DNA of 64,000 nt from Arthrobacter sp. JZ12 (GCF_035189165.1 NZ_CP045246.1:2914001-2978000); one strand, 5' to 3'. Shown: positions 50,421-59,875, counted from the stretch's first letter. Notes: a model not told the origin generated them from the sequence alone. Made by a program: numbers and translations.

Positions 50421-51848
50421 TCAGTTGCCGCGCGGCTTGTTCGGTCGAATCACCATGGCGAGGAGCCACGCGATCACACCCCCGACGGCAAGCGCGGCGA
50501 CGGAGGCCGAGATGGTGGTGCCCAGGCCGCGAGGCTCACCTCCGGCGCCCTCGGCACCAGCCTGCGCATCTTCCTCAGCCGCTTCTTCTGCCGCGTAGGG
50601 CTCGACAACGGGAGCCAGGATTGTCTCCGGAGAACCCGCAGATCGCTCGAGGGTGTTACGCAATACCTCGGCGACCTCCTCGTTACCTCCGAGCCTCCAG
50701 TCCACCGTGCGGTCCTCGGCCTCGGGTTCAGTGCGGACGTCCTCGAGCCAGGCAATCATCCCGATCTCCGGGTACTCCTTGGCGATCGCGGGGTCGAAGA
50801 GCTGGTTCAGCCACGCCGTCTTGATCTCAACCTCGTCGGCGGTATCCGGATCCTCAGGGTCGTAGAGTGCGGCAGTCTGAATGAAGAACCGCTTGCCGCG
50901 TTCCGCCGCGTATTCCTTGGCGAAGTTGACCTGCGGGGCTTGCGGCGGAAGGCCGTAAGACCCTTCAAGCTGTGTCGCGAACTTATCCTCCTCCGGCAGC
51001 ACCGAGGTGACGATGGAACCGGAGTAGTCGCGGTCGTCGTCGTTCTCGGCGACCCGGCCCGGCTGGTAGCTGCCGTAGTGGTACATGGTCAGGCCCACCC
51101 AGTCGACGGCGTCGTCACCGGGATAGTAGGGAGCGTACGGATCGTCGCCGAAGTCGACCAGCTCGTTGCCGTTGGTGTCCAACGCCTCAAGCGTTCCTTC
51201 GCCGCGCTCGTCCAGCGCACCGTACGCCTCGGTGAAGGGATAGCCGGACGCGTACGACGGCGCCCACAGCATGGCCGCGGACGGAACCTGCGCGTGCACC
51301 ACCTCCGCGACGGTCCGGAACGCGGCGACGTACTCCTCGGGCTGCTGCCCCCACTCAAACCAGGTGCCGTTCATCTCCGGGGCGAAGCGGATAAAGAACG
51401 CGGTGCCGTACTCCTCGCCGGCGTCCTGCAGCACCTCCGCCAGCTGTTCGGCGTCCTCCGCGGTGAGCTCACCCAGTGGAACGGAGGGCTCCAGCGTGAC
51501 GACGGCGAGCGCCCCCATCTCGGCGACCTGCTGTGCCGTGCTGCGCAGGTCTTCCTTCAGGGTGTCATCGAGCGGATACGCAAACGGCCTGGTCAGGAAC
51601 GACGGCGAGATCCCTACATCCTCGCTGTAGGATCCGGCATCCGCGGTGGACCATTCCAGTTCAGCGCCGAAATAGCGGCCTTCGGCCAGCTCGGTGGGTG
51701 CTTCCGCCGATCCGCTCGCTTCCGCTGACCCGGCCGGCGAAGTTGCCGTTCCCGCGCTCACCCCCGCTCCAAGCAGTGCCAGCACGGCCGCCGTCGAACA
51801 CAACGCACGAACCAGGCCACGCCTGAATCCCCGATTGGAAAAAGTCAT
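50421..51848 (-). CDS. GH26-like glycoside hydrolase with C-terminal membrane anchor
   Basis: A 475-residue exported protein starting at ATG 51848 with GAGGAAG upstream. A signal peptide (RRGLVRALCSTAAVLALLGAG) is followed by a catalytic domain of the beta-mannanase (GH26-like) fold: RYFGAELEWSTADAG near 75, FIRFAPEMNGTWFEWGQQPEEYVAAFR near 160-190 (EMNG.W is the acid/base Glu motif), AMLWAPSYAS, and YYPGDDAVDWVGLTMYHYGS near 240. The C terminus carries an Ala/Glu-rich linker, one transmembrane helix (ISASVAALAVGGVIAWLLAMV) and a basic tail RPNKPRGN; no LPXTG is seen. It would act at the cell surface, possibly on exopolysaccharide. Confidence 0.8.
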   Translation of the reverse strand: MTFSNRGFRRGLVRALCSTAAVLALLGAGVSAGTATSPAGSAEASGSAEAPTELAEGRYFGAELEWSTADAGSYSEDVGISPSFLTRPFAYPLDDTLKEDLRSTAQQVAEMGALAVVTLEPSVPLGELTAEDAEQLAEVLQDAGEEYGTAFFIRFAPEMNGTWFEWGQQPEEYVAAFRTVAEVVHAQVPSAAMLWAPSYASGYPFTEAYGALDERGEGTLEALDTNGNELVDFGDDPYAPYYPGDDAVDWVGLTMYHYGSYQPGRVAENDDDRDYSGSIVTSVLPEEDKFATQLEGSYGLPPQAPQVNFAKEYAAERGKRFFIQTAALYDPEDPDTADEVEIKTAWLNQLFDPAIAKEYPEIGMIAWLEDVRTEPEAEDRTVDWRLGGNEEVAEVLRNTLERSAGSPETILAPVVEPYAAEEAAEEDAQAGAEGAGGEPRGLGTTISASVAALAVGGVIAWLLAMVIRPNKPRGN

Positions 51849-51973
51849 TCCACCGCTTCCTCTGTGCATCAGCTTCCGCGAGCTGATCGAGACCCGCAAC
51901 TGGAGTCCAAGTTACCGGAACGGCATCCGATAGGCTCGAGACTTACGTTTTGAGCCAGGGAGTGAGATTCAGC

Positions 51974-52534
51974 GTGACCGACATTCAGGAAGCTGTGGTT
52001 GGATTCGATCCGGATGCTGCCGGAGAGCAGCCTGCGGCAGCACTTGAAGCGCTGATCAGCCGCGTGGAAGAAGAAGTCCGAAAGCTTCAGCTCATCAGGT
52101 TCAGCCAGGAGGACGCGCTGTCGCTCGGCCTGCTTATCGTCGAGCTGGCCACCGAGCGGGAGCTGCCTGTCGCCGTCGATATACGGCGCGGTAATCACGT
52201 CCTGTTCCACGTTTCGCTGCCCGGCGCCACTGCGGATAACGACGCCTGGGTCGAACGCAAAGCCCGTACGGCCGAGCGCTATGCGGCGCCGTCGCTGTTG
52301 GTGGGGCTGCGGGGCAGGGTGTCGGGCGGGCGTATCGAGGACAATGCCTGGTTCGACCAGGCGGTCTACGCCGCGCATGGCGGCGCGTTTCCCGTTCAGG
52401 TGAAAGGGATCGGGCCGGTGGCAATAGCCACGGTGTCGGGGCTGCCCCAGATGGAGGACCATGACCTTGTGGTCGAGGCCCTGACCAAGTTCAGCCGGCG
52501 CAAGAAGAAGGTAGCGCCTGCTGCTAGCCGATGA
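51974..52534 (+). CDS. Heme-degrading domain (DUF336/UPF0303-like) protein
   Basis: About 186 residues from GTG 51974 (TTG 51950 is also possible; neither has a strong ribosome-binding site). The domain is marked by FSQEDALSLGLLIVELATERELPVAVDIRRGNHVLFHVSLPGAT near residues 45-90, then DNAWVERKARTAERYA, VYAAHGGAFPVQVKGIGPVAIATVSGLPQMEDHDLVVEAL near 140-180. This is the HbpS/GlcG-type fold in its UPF0303 form. Function is uncertain. Its end overlaps the convergent glutaredoxin gene by 11 bases. Confidence 0.8.
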   Translation: MTDIQEAVVGFDPDAAGEQPAAALEALISRVEEEVRKLQLIRFSQEDALSLGLLIVELATERELPVAVDIRRGNHVLFHVSLPGATADNDAWVERKARTAERYAAPSLLVGLRGRVSGGRIEDNAWFDQAVYAAHGGAFPVQVKGIGPVAIATVSGLPQMEDHDLVVEALTKFSRRKKKVAPAASR

Positions 52535-52787
52535 GGTGCAGTTCGCGAAGCTTCGCCTCGACGTCCGAATTGAGCGGCTCAACCTGGTGGCTGCCGTCGG
52601 GGTACACCACCACCGGGATGTTGGTCCGGCCCGAGATGTTCTGGGCTTCCGAGGCTGCGTCCGGCTCCTGCACAAGGTCGATGTAGCGGTAGTTCACGCC
52701 TAGCTCGTTGAGCTGCTTCTTGGTCCGGATGCAGTCGCGGCACCAGTCGGCGCCGTACATCAGGATGCCCTGTTCGGTATTGCTCAC
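52524..52787 (-). CDS. Mycoredoxin-like glutaredoxin family protein
   Basis: An 87-residue thioredoxin-fold protein: ILMYGADWCRDCIRTKKQL holds the CxxC active site (C16, C19), followed by LGVNYRYIDL, the cis-Pro segment GRTNIPVVVYPDG near 53-65 and a C-terminal LRELHLIG. The WCRDC motif and size are those of actinobacterial mycoredoxin-1-like proteins, which reduce protein-mycothiol disulfides. The gene lies 20 bases downstream of the MalY gene on the same strand. Confidence 0.85.
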   Translation of the reverse strand: MSNTEQGILMYGADWCRDCIRTKKQLNELGVNYRYIDLVQEPDAASEAQNISGRTNIPVVVYPDGSHQVEPLNSDVEAKLRELHLIG

Positions 52788-52807
52788 CCGACAATTCTAG
52801 GTCGCAG

Positions 52808-54034
52808 CTACCGCGGTCCGCTGGCGTGTTCGCTGCGAGCGACAGCGGCTCCCATCCGCGCAACCGCCTCTGTGAGGATGGACGACGACGTCGCATAGTT
52901 CAGGCGCACATGCCCCGCTCCCCCTTCCCCGAAGACATGCCCCGAGCTGAGCGCCACGCGGGCGTGGTCGAGGAAGAAGCGCGCAGGCCCTGCCAGGTCG
53001 GAGACCACGCCGGGTGAGGCTTCGCCGTCGGAATAGTGCGCGCTGAGCCGGCGGCAGTCGAGCCACGCAAGGTAGGTGCCCTCCGGCGCCCGGAAGCCGA
53101 CGTCAGGCAGGTGTTCGGCAAGCAGCGACCGCAGAAGATCGCGGTTGGCAGCGAGTCCGCCGATGAGCGCGTCAAGCCACCGTTCGCCCTCCTTCAAGGC
53201 CGCCGTGTGCGCCAGGATCCCCAGATGGCTGGGTCCGTGCCCCACCTCTTCGGGCAGCCGGCGCAGGTCCGCTGCCGCCTCCGGGCCTGCCACGACCAGC
53301 GCCGCCTTCAGTCCCGCCAGATTCCAGGCCTTGGAGGCGGACACGACGGCGAACGCATCCTCTCCCCCGGCCACGCTCAGGTACGGCGTGAACTCGGCGC
53401 CCGGCAGGATCAGGGGGCTATGAATCTCGTCGGCCACCACGCGCACTCCGTACGTACGGGCGAGCGCAGCGATTCCTTCGAGCTCAGCCCGAGTGTGGAC
53501 CACGCCCGTCGGGTTGTGCGGATTGCTGATCAGGTAGGCAACCTGTTCGCCCTGGGCCCGCGCTGCCCGAAACGCTTCCTCCAGGGCATCGAGGTCCACG
53601 CGCCCGGCGTCGTTCAGGGATGCCGTGTGCACCTTCCTGCCGCTGTGCTCCACGAAGGCAAAGAACGGCGGGTAGACCGGGGTGTTGATGACCACGGTTG
53701 ATCCGGGTTCAGTGACCAGCCGCAGGACCTCGACGATGCCCAGCATGACGTCCGGAACGAGGGCCGTGCGGGCAGGGTCCACTCCCGACCAGCGCCACCG
53801 GCGCTCGGCAAAGGCGGCCAGCGCCTCAGCGTAGGCCGTCCCGTAGGGGTAGCCGGTGTCGCCGCGAGCAACGGCATGCGTCAGGACGCGGGCCACGGGC
53901 TCAGCGAGCCGCACGTCCATCTCTGCGACCCAAAGCGGAAGTACATCTTCCGGGTAGGTCCGCCATTTCAGGCTGGTCCGCTGCCGCAATTCGCCGAGAG
54001 TCAGGTCCTCGAGCGGATTCGGAATGCTGTTCAT
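52808..54034 (-). CDS. MalY/PatB family PLP-dependent aminotransferase (cystathionine beta-lyase type)
   Basis: A 408-residue fold-type I PLP enzyme: [26 protein letters not shown] at the N terminus (the LPLWVAEMD motif is diagnostic for MalY/PatB), [16 protein letters not shown] near 120-135, [13 protein letters not shown] near 170, [14 protein letters not shown] near 205, and [19 protein letters not shown] near 235-253 with the PLP lysine in SASKAWN. It probably cleaves cystathionine or other C-S substrates; a purely transaminating role is possible. Confidence 0.88.
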   Translation of the reverse strand: MNSIPNPLEDLTLGELRQRTSLKWRTYPEDVLPLWVAEMDVRLAEPVARVLTHAVARGDTGYPYGTAYAEALAAFAERRWRWSGVDPARTALVPDVMLGIVEVLRLVTEPGSTVVINTPVYPPFFAFVEHSGRKVHTASLNDAGRVDLDALEEAFRAARAQGEQVAYLISNPHNPTGVVHTRAELEGIAALARTYGVRVVADEIHSPLILPGAEFTPYLSVAGGEDAFAVVSASKAWNLAGLKAALVVAGPEAAADLRRLPEEVGHGPSHLGILAHTAALKEGERWLDALIGGLAANRDLLRSLLAEHLPDVGFRAPEGTYLAWLDCRRLSAHYSDGEASPGVVSDLAGPARFFLDHARVALSSGHVFGEGGAGHVRLNYATSSSILTEAVARMGAAVARSEHASGPR

Positions 54035-54143
54035 GCGGTCCCCTCGCGCTGTTTGCTCACCTGTCCCAGACTAGCGCCGGGAGCTCGCCGGGGCGGCGAC
54101 CCGGCTGCTCCCGGCACGCCGGACCGGGCGACCCTGCCGAACC

Positions 54144-55847
54144 TCAGAGCGCCGGCGTACGCGGAGGTGCTTCCCGGCGACGGCCCGTCGACTCGAACGC
54201 TGCGGCCAGCCGGAGCAGCTCGCTGTCCGAGTAGGCCTTGCCCGCGAACGTGAGCCCTACCGGCATCCCGATGTCGGACATGATGCCCAGTGGCACGGTG
54301 ACTGTAGGGATGCCCAGGTGCCGTGGCACGAGGTTCCCGTTGGCAACCCAGACGCCGTTGCGCCAGGCCAGCTCGGCTGACGCCTCGTTGGTGTCCGCGT
54401 CTGCGGGCCCGACGTCGGCCGATGCCGGGAAGACGACGGCGTCGAGTCCGTTCTCGTCCATCCAGTCGTGGAGATCCAGTCGCCGGGTCTCCTCGAGCCC
54501 GCGCAGCCCTTCCTCCAAATGCGGGATGTCCGTCAGCTGCAGGTTCGGGTGTGTGCGGATGAACTCCGGGTACTCCGCGATGTCGTCGTCGAAACCGGTG
54601 TACCGGTCGGGCAACGCACCCTCCGGATGCGGGAAGATCTGTGCACCGTCGACGTCGGCCAGCGAGTTCAGGTTCGGGTCGTTGTTGGCCTGCAGGAAGT
54701 CATGCCAGGCCCAGGCCGACAGGTCCACAATCTCGCTGTGCAGGTACTCCGGGCTGATGAGGCCGCGGGTGTTGACGGTCGGCGCGCCGGGGCGGTCACC
54801 CTCGTAGTTGGACACTACGGGGAAGTCCACCTCGACCACTTCGGCTCCGGCCCGCTCCAGGTCCTTGCGAGCCGCTTCCCAGAGGTCGATCACCGAGTCC
54901 CGCGTCTCGATCCTGCGGCCTGTAGGGCCGCCGATGCCGGGCGAAGGTGCGGTGCCGGCGTCGTCGTCCTTGTTGATGTACATGCGCGGCACGCCGATGC
55001 GCTTCCCCCGCAGGGAAGTGGCGCCGTCGTCAGCCAGTTTCCGGTACGACGGCGGACGCAGCTCGGAAGCGGGCGGAATGGCGATCCACGGCTGGGCACG
55101 CCAGAAGTTGCCGCGGGTCTGCGCGTCGTCGGCGACGATCACGTCGAGGACCTCGAGCAGGTCCGCCATTGTTCGGGTGTGCGGAACAACGACGTCCATT
55201 GTGGGTACCAGCGGCCAGTTGCCCCGGACGGAGATGACACCGTTGGACGGCGTGTAGGCGCACAGTCCGTTGTTCGACGCCGGAGCCCGCCCTGACGACC
55301 AGGTTTCCTCCGCGAGCCCGAAGGCCGCGAAGCTCGCCGCGGTTGCCGTTCCGGAACCGTTCGAGGAGCCGGAGGCGAAGGCTGCAGTCAGGTAGTCGCC
55401 GTTGTACGGGCTTTCCGCACGCCCGTAAACCCCGCGCTGCATGCCGCCGTTTGCCATGGGCGGCATGTTGGTCAGCCCGAGCAGGATTGCCCCGGCACCG
55501 CGAAGCCGCTCGATGGTGAAGGCATCCCGCTGCGCTACGAGGTCCTTGAACGCCGGTGACCCGGCGGCGACGGTCAGCCCCTTTGCCTGGTAGCTGTCCT
55601 TGGCCGTATAGGGGATGCCGTCCAGCGGACCAAGCAGCTCGCCGCGTGCGCGGCGCACATCGGATGCGCGGGCCTCGGCCAGTGCGTCCGGGTTCATCAC
55701 CACGAGGGCATTGAGGCGGATGCCGTCCGAATCGTAGGCAGCGATTCGGTCCAGGTACGCGGAAACGAGCTCCTCGCTGGTGACGGCTCCCGTTTCCAGG
55801 GCATCGCGAAGCTCCGCGATGCCCTTCTCGACGACGTCGAATCCCAT
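54144..55847 (-). CDS. Amidase signature family protein
   Basis: A 567-residue amidase. The catalytic Lys is in LDGIPYTAKDSYQAKGL near residue 80, the second Ser region in AFASGSSNGSGTATAASFAA near 155-175, and the nucleophile region in LAEETWSSGRAPASNNG near 180 (aligned with the usual D-T-G-G-S-I-R-x-P-A; the serine is kept although W and S replace two glycines). The C-terminal segment NLVPRHLGIPTVTVPLGIMSDIGMPVGLTFAGKAYSD is typical. Its ATG overlaps the agmatine deiminase stop (TGATG). In this setting it could hydrolyse N-carbamoylputrescine, which is inference. Confidence 0.85.
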   Translation of the reverse strand: MGFDVVEKGIAELRDALETGAVTSEELVSAYLDRIAAYDSDGIRLNALVVMNPDALAEARASDVRRARGELLGPLDGIPYTAKDSYQAKGLTVAAGSPAFKDLVAQRDAFTIERLRGAGAILLGLTNMPPMANGGMQRGVYGRAESPYNGDYLTAAFASGSSNGSGTATAASFAAFGLAEETWSSGRAPASNNGLCAYTPSNGVISVRGNWPLVPTMDVVVPHTRTMADLLEVLDVIVADDAQTRGNFWRAQPWIAIPPASELRPPSYRKLADDGATSLRGKRIGVPRMYINKDDDAGTAPSPGIGGPTGRRIETRDSVIDLWEAARKDLERAGAEVVEVDFPVVSNYEGDRPGAPTVNTRGLISPEYLHSEIVDLSAWAWHDFLQANNDPNLNSLADVDGAQIFPHPEGALPDRYTGFDDDIAEYPEFIRTHPNLQLTDIPHLEEGLRGLEETRRLDLHDWMDENGLDAVVFPASADVGPADADTNEASAELAWRNGVWVANGNLVPRHLGIPTVTVPLGIMSDIGMPVGLTFAGKAYSDSELLRLAAAFESTGRRREAPPRTPAL

Positions 55848-56947
55848 CAGCGTTCTCCTGCGCTGGCGGCTTCCGGGCTTGACCGCACGGCCGGCTGCTG
55901 CTGCGTGATGCAGTGGATACCACCCCCGAAGGAGAAGATGTCACGGGCATCGACAAGCTCAATGGCCCGTCCGGGGTAGGCGCGGGACAGGATGTCGGCC
56001 GCAACGGCGTCGTTCGCGTCATCAAAGGCACAGAGCACCACCACACCGTTGCCCACGTAGTGGTTGATGTAGGAGTAGTCCACGAAACCTTCATCGTCCC
56101 GGACCACCTTTGGAGCCGGTACGTCGATGATGGTCAGGGGACGGCCCTCGGCGTCGACCGCTTTCTCCAGTTCGGAGCGCAGGAAGCGGGTCACGTCGTA
56201 GTCCGGGTGCGCGGCGTCGTCCTGGCGGTGCAGCAGCACCGACCCGTCCGGCGTGAAGGAGGCGACGATGTCCACGTGTCCGCGCGTGCCGAACTCCTCA
56301 TAGTCCCGGGTCAGGCCGCGGGGAAGCCAGATGGCGTGCCTGGTGCCGATCCGGGCGTGGATTTCGGCCTCCACCGACTCCTTCGTGGCGCCGGGATTGC
56401 GGCCCGGATCAAGCTGCACGGTTTCCGTGAGCAGGACGGTGCCGCGTCCGTCGACGTGGAAGCCGCCGCCCTCGTTGACGAGCGTGCTGTCCTGCACCGG
56501 CACTCCTGCGCCTTCCGCTACGGCCCGGCCCACCTTCTCGTCCTTGCCCCACTCGGCCCAGTCCTGCGCGCCCCAGCCGTTGAAGATCCAGTTGACGGCG
56601 GTGACGGAGCCCTGCGCATCGTGCACGAAGGTGGGCCCGGCGTCGCGCATCCAGGCGTCATCGAGAGGAGTGGACTGAACCGGAATGCCTGCGCCCAGCA
56701 TCTCCCGAGCGATCTCGACATCCGCCGGATCCGCGAGCACCGTTACGGGTTCGTAGCGGGCGATAGTGCGGGCAACGCGGGTCCAGGCCGTCCGTGCCCA
56801 CTCCAGCGATTCGCTGCCGGGCGCACCAAAGGTGTCATTGGCCGGCGGGAACGCCATCCAGGTCCGCTCGTGCTGCTCCCACTCGGCGGGCATCGTTGTA
56901 GCGGTGAGGGTTTCCGTATTGGGTGTGCTGCTCACAGTTGCGTTCAC
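55847..56947 (-). CDS. aguA: Agmatine deiminase
   Basis: A 366-residue guanidino-group modifying enzyme: MPAEWEQHERTWMAFPP near residue 20, DDAWMRDAGPTFVHD near 95-109, NEGGGFHVDGRGTVLLTETVQLDPGRNPG near 155-183, GTRGHVDIVASFTPDGSVLLH near 220-240 and the active-site Cys in FGGGIHCITQQQP (C346). All members of the Cys-His-Glu/Asp set are present. It converts agmatine to N-carbamoylputrescine and ammonia in the cytoplasm. It lies nine bases behind the putrescine oxidase gene and is coupled to the amidase gene, making one operon. Confidence 0.93.
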   Translation of the reverse strand: MNATVSSTPNTETLTATTMPAEWEQHERTWMAFPPANDTFGAPGSESLEWARTAWTRVARTIARYEPVTVLADPADVEIAREMLGAGIPVQSTPLDDAWMRDAGPTFVHDAQGSVTAVNWIFNGWGAQDWAEWGKDEKVGRAVAEGAGVPVQDSTLVNEGGGFHVDGRGTVLLTETVQLDPGRNPGATKESVEAEIHARIGTRHAIWLPRGLTRDYEEFGTRGHVDIVASFTPDGSVLLHRQDDAAHPDYDVTRFLRSELEKAVDAEGRPLTIIDVPAPKVVRDDEGFVDYSYINHYVGNGVVVLCAFDDANDAVAADILSRAYPGRAIELVDARDIFSFGGGIHCITQQQPAVRSSPEAASAGER

Positions 56948-56956
56948 AGTGTTGCC

Positions 56957-58348
56957 TTAACCGATCAGGGCGCGCTGCTTCGAAAGCGCCGTGGTGATGT
57001 TCTGGGCGGTGAGCTGGCCCATGCGGATGGCACCGTCAACGTGCTGGTAGCCCTCGGCCGCGAGATCGGAGCTGGACCAATAGATGGGACCGACAGGGGT
57101 CAGCTGGTGCTTCGCGTACCGGGTAAGACCACCGAGGTCGTAGCTCGCCGCGTAGGCGCCGCGGGTCCATTCCTCGGAGCCCCAGTCGGACAGGTAGAAC
57201 ACCTCAGGCTCCAGCGCCTTCGGCCCAAGGAACGCGGCGATCGACTCGAGGATCTGCTGACGGCGGTCCTCCTCGGAGAGCTCGAACATAGCGTCAGCCT
57301 TCTCATCCGAGATGAAGGCCACGAGGGTTCCCCGCTCGTCCTGGTAGTTGGTGTTGTCATACACCTCCTGCACAATCGACCCGGCGCTGAATCCGGTGCC
57401 GGACAGGCCGTCCTCGCGCCAGAACGGCGTCGAATAGACGGCGTGTACCTTGATGACCAGACCAAGCGACTGGTGCTGGTGCATCTGGTGCTGCCGGCGC
57501 GGAAGCGGCGGCTCGTAGGAGACCCGGGAATACAGGTTCGGCGGAACCGCCATCACGGCGTAGCGTGCGTTGACGGTGACGGTCTCGGAAATGGCGGTCA
57601 CGCTCGTGGTTCCGTCCGCTTCCTCGGACCAGCGCAGCGTGCGCACGGGGGCGCCCAGTACGACGTCGTCCCCCAGCTCCGCTGCCATGCGCTCGGATAC
57701 GGACTGCATACCGCCGACTACGCGCTTGTCGAGGATGAAGTCTTCATCAACGAGGTTCGAGAAGGACCCTGCCGAGGCGGCCATCAGGACGGCCTGCAGC
57801 GCAGAGAAGGCATGGGCGGGCTTGGTGAGCATGCCGCCTGCGATGAACAGGCCGATGTTGTTGCAGGCCTCTTCATCGTCGGACTGCTGTCGCAGCCAGT
57901 GGTGGAAGGAGATGGTGTCCAGCTCGCGGGCCTGCGGGTGCTCCCAGGGCGCCTTGGGGTCCATCTTCGCGGCGAGCTCATCCAGTGTGTCGATCATGCG
58001 TGACATCTCGGCGCTGGTGCGGCGGCTCACCGGGAACATCTCACCGGTGTAGCGGACGGCCTTTCCGTCGGTGCCGATGTAGATCGACTCGCCCTCGCGG
58101 TAGCGCGAGTAGGTCTCCATGCCAAGTTCGTCGAGCAGCCCGATCAGCGCGGTCTGGTCAGGGGAAACCCACTGCCCGCCGACTTCCAGTACTGCGCCAT
58201 CGATGACGTCGGTGTGGGTGCGGCCGCCCACGCGGTCACGTGCCTCAAGAACGGTGACGGTGTGGCCGGCTCTGCGCAGCTCCCTCGCCGCGGTCAGGCC
58301 GGACGGACCGGCGCCGATGACGACGACGTCGCTCTCGATAATCCTCAT
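56957..58348 (-). CDS. puo: Putrescine oxidase (FAD flavoprotein amine oxidase)
   Basis: A 463-residue flavoprotein starting at ATG 58348 with GGAGAGG upstream. The FAD motif is VVVIGAGPSGLTAARELRRAG near residues 7-27, followed by GAVLEVGGQWVSPDQTALIGLLDEL, a match I recognise from the actinobacterial putrescine oxidases, and IGLFIAGGMLTKPAHAFSALQAVLMAASAGSF near 180-211. The C-terminal FAD part is SSSDLAAEGYQHVDGAIRMGQLTAQNI. It would oxidise putrescine to 4-aminobutanal and peroxide. The agmatine deiminase gene downstream supplies the same pathway. Confidence 0.88.
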   Translation of the reverse strand: MRIIESDVVVIGAGPSGLTAARELRRAGHTVTVLEARDRVGGRTHTDVIDGAVLEVGGQWVSPDQTALIGLLDELGMETYSRYREGESIYIGTDGKAVRYTGEMFPVSRRTSAEMSRMIDTLDELAAKMDPKAPWEHPQARELDTISFHHWLRQQSDDEEACNNIGLFIAGGMLTKPAHAFSALQAVLMAASAGSFSNLVDEDFILDKRVVGGMQSVSERMAAELGDDVVLGAPVRTLRWSEEADGTTSVTAISETVTVNARYAVMAVPPNLYSRVSYEPPLPRRQHQMHQHQSLGLVIKVHAVYSTPFWREDGLSGTGFSAGSIVQEVYDNTNYQDERGTLVAFISDEKADAMFELSEEDRRQQILESIAAFLGPKALEPEVFYLSDWGSEEWTRGAYAASYDLGGLTRYAKHQLTPVGPIYWSSSDLAAEGYQHVDGAIRMGQLTAQNITTALSKQRALIG

Positions 58349-58382
58349 GGTGTCCTCTCCGCGAGGCATGAGCCACGCTACA

Positions 58383-58401
58383 AAATGAATCATATTCATT
58401 T
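58383..58401. promoter_or_regulatory. Palindrome between putrescine oxidase and tetR genes, candidate TetR operator
   Basis: AAATGAAT-CAT-ATTCATTT is a perfect 19-base palindrome (8-base arms, 3-base spacer) in the 129-base divergent region. It lies 35 bases before the putrescine oxidase start and 77 before the first tetR start, so one regulator could control both directions. Confidence 0.6.
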
Positions 58402-58477
58402 ATTTCCGATTACTGTAGAGGAGAGGGCAAAGTTTGGAAAGCCCGCGGACGTTTCCGCAGGACAGAAGGGACTGAGC

Positions 58478-59176
58478 ATGGCGTTGGATAACCAGGCTGC
58501 CAGTGGGCACGCACCCCGCCGTGCCGGCCGGCCCGTTAGCAAGGTCCTGACCAGGGAGAGCATCACCACCGCAACGCTGGAGCTGCTGGAAACCGCTGGG
58601 TACGAGGGCTTCACCATCGCTGCGCTCGCCAAACACCTGAAGGTTGCGCCGTCAGCGCTGTACAACCACGTTGAGTCGAAGAAGGACGTGCTCATCTGGG
58701 TCCAGGACCACCTCATGGGACTGGTGAACACCCGGGCGTTCCAGACCCAACCGTGGGATGACGCTCTTCGCGCGTGGGCCTGGTCCTACCGGGAGGCCTT
58801 CGCATCGCATGCCCCGCTGGTGCCCGTCATCGCGGTCATGCCGGTGGGAGGCGCATACGAAACCCTGCGCATGTATGAGGACGTAACGCGCGGATTGCTC
58901 GACGGGGGCTGGCCACGGGAACGTGTCATCTCAACCATCGTGGCGGTTGAGTCCTTCATCTACGGCTCGGCCATGGACGTCTCAGCGCCGACCAACATCT
59001 TTGACCCCGGCGCCCTCGCCGCCGACTTCCCCCTGTTCACGGCCGCGGTGACCGACAGCGCAACCGCTCCTTCCGGGCGCAGCAACGCCGATGACGCGTT
59101 CGACGCCGGCCTCGAGGCGCTGATCGAAGGCCTTCGGGCACAGCTCGAACGGCTGCGGGCCGGAAGCCACAGGTAA
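58478..59176 (+). CDS. TetR family transcriptional regulator
   Basis: A 232-residue regulator starting at ATG 58478 (GAAGGGA upstream; upstream codons in frame lack family similarity). The helix-turn-helix is LTRESITTATLELLETAGYEGFTIAALAKHLKVAPSALYNHVESKKDVLIWVQDHL near residues 24-79. The C-terminal ligand domain has the TetR_C-like SYREAFASHAPLVPVIAVMPVGG. It is divergent from the putrescine oxidase operon, which it probably controls; the effector may be agmatine, putrescine or an oxidation product. Confidence 0.88.
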   Translation: MALDNQAASGHAPRRAGRPVSKVLTRESITTATLELLETAGYEGFTIAALAKHLKVAPSALYNHVESKKDVLIWVQDHLMGLVNTRAFQTQPWDDALRAWAWSYREAFASHAPLVPVIAVMPVGGAYETLRMYEDVTRGLLDGGWPRERVISTIVAVESFIYGSAMDVSAPTNIFDPGALAADFPLFTAAVTDSATAPSGRSNADDAFDAGLEALIEGLRAQLERLRAGSHR

Positions 59177-59208
59177 GCAGGCCAGGACGAACACAGAAAG
59201 AGGGTTCC

Positions 59209-59826
59209 ATGCCACGACCGCGGTCAACGCTCCTCTCCATTGAACGAATCGTCGAGGCGGCATTAAAGCTCGTCGACGAGAGCGGCGACTTCAGCTTCCC
59301 GCGGATTGCACGGGAACTGGGCGTCAGCCAGTCGTCGCTGTACAACCGGATCGAAAGCCGGGAACACATCGTCGAGCTGCTGCGCGCGCATCTTTTCAGC
59401 TCCCTCCCCTCCGAATCCGTTGCCGACAAGTCCTGGCAGGACGCCGCCCGCACCCTCATTCGCTCATACCGGGACCGCTTTGCACAGCACCCACACCTGG
59501 TTCCATTGCTGGTAACCCAAACGGTGCAGGCGCCGGAGGTCATAGGCATGTACGAGGATCTGGCGTTGACGCTGGAGCGCGCGGGCCTTCCTGCCGAAAG
59601 AATCGGTGCTGCCATCTCGACGATCGACTACTTTGCACTCGGGGCAGCGCTGGACGCGTCAGCGCCAGCCGAGGTCTGGCACGTTTCCGAAGATCAGTTC
59701 CCAGCCCTCACCCGCGCCGTAGCCGGCTCAGCTGCGGCACCCAACAGGGTGGCCGACGCCTTCGAATTCGGGCTTGAGATACTGATTTCGGGCATCGAAA
59801 CACAGGTGAAACAAAAAGTTAACTGA
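59209..59826 (+). CDS. TetR family transcriptional regulator
   Basis: A 205-residue paralogue of the regulator before it: LSIERIVEAALKLVDESGDFSFPRIARELGVSQSSLYNRIESREHIVELL is the helix-turn-helix part (residues 7-56), and the ligand domain has the parallel SYRDRFAQHPHLVPLLVTQTVQAPE and DYFALGAALDASAPAEV segments. Two TetR proteins of one type side by side suggest a duplication with split duties. It is 32 bases behind the first tetR gene and followed by the MFS gene, whose promoter has its own palindrome. Confidence 0.85.
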   Translation: MPRPRSTLLSIERIVEAALKLVDESGDFSFPRIARELGVSQSSLYNRIESREHIVELLRAHLFSSLPSESVADKSWQDAARTLIRSYRDRFAQHPHLVPLLVTQTVQAPEVIGMYEDLALTLERAGLPAERIGAAISTIDYFALGAALDASAPAEVWHVSEDQFPALTRAVAGSAAAPNRVADAFEFGLEILISGIETQVKQKVN

Positions 59827-59875
59827 AAGGCTTTCAAAAACCCTTGTACTGATGGCGTCGTCGACCCCATACTAA

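Noticed and set aside
55913-58003. A 696-codon open frame on the plus strand
   Set aside because: It lies opposite agmatine deiminase and putrescine oxidase, whose conserved motifs fill the minus strand; it is a high-GC antisense shadow without family features.
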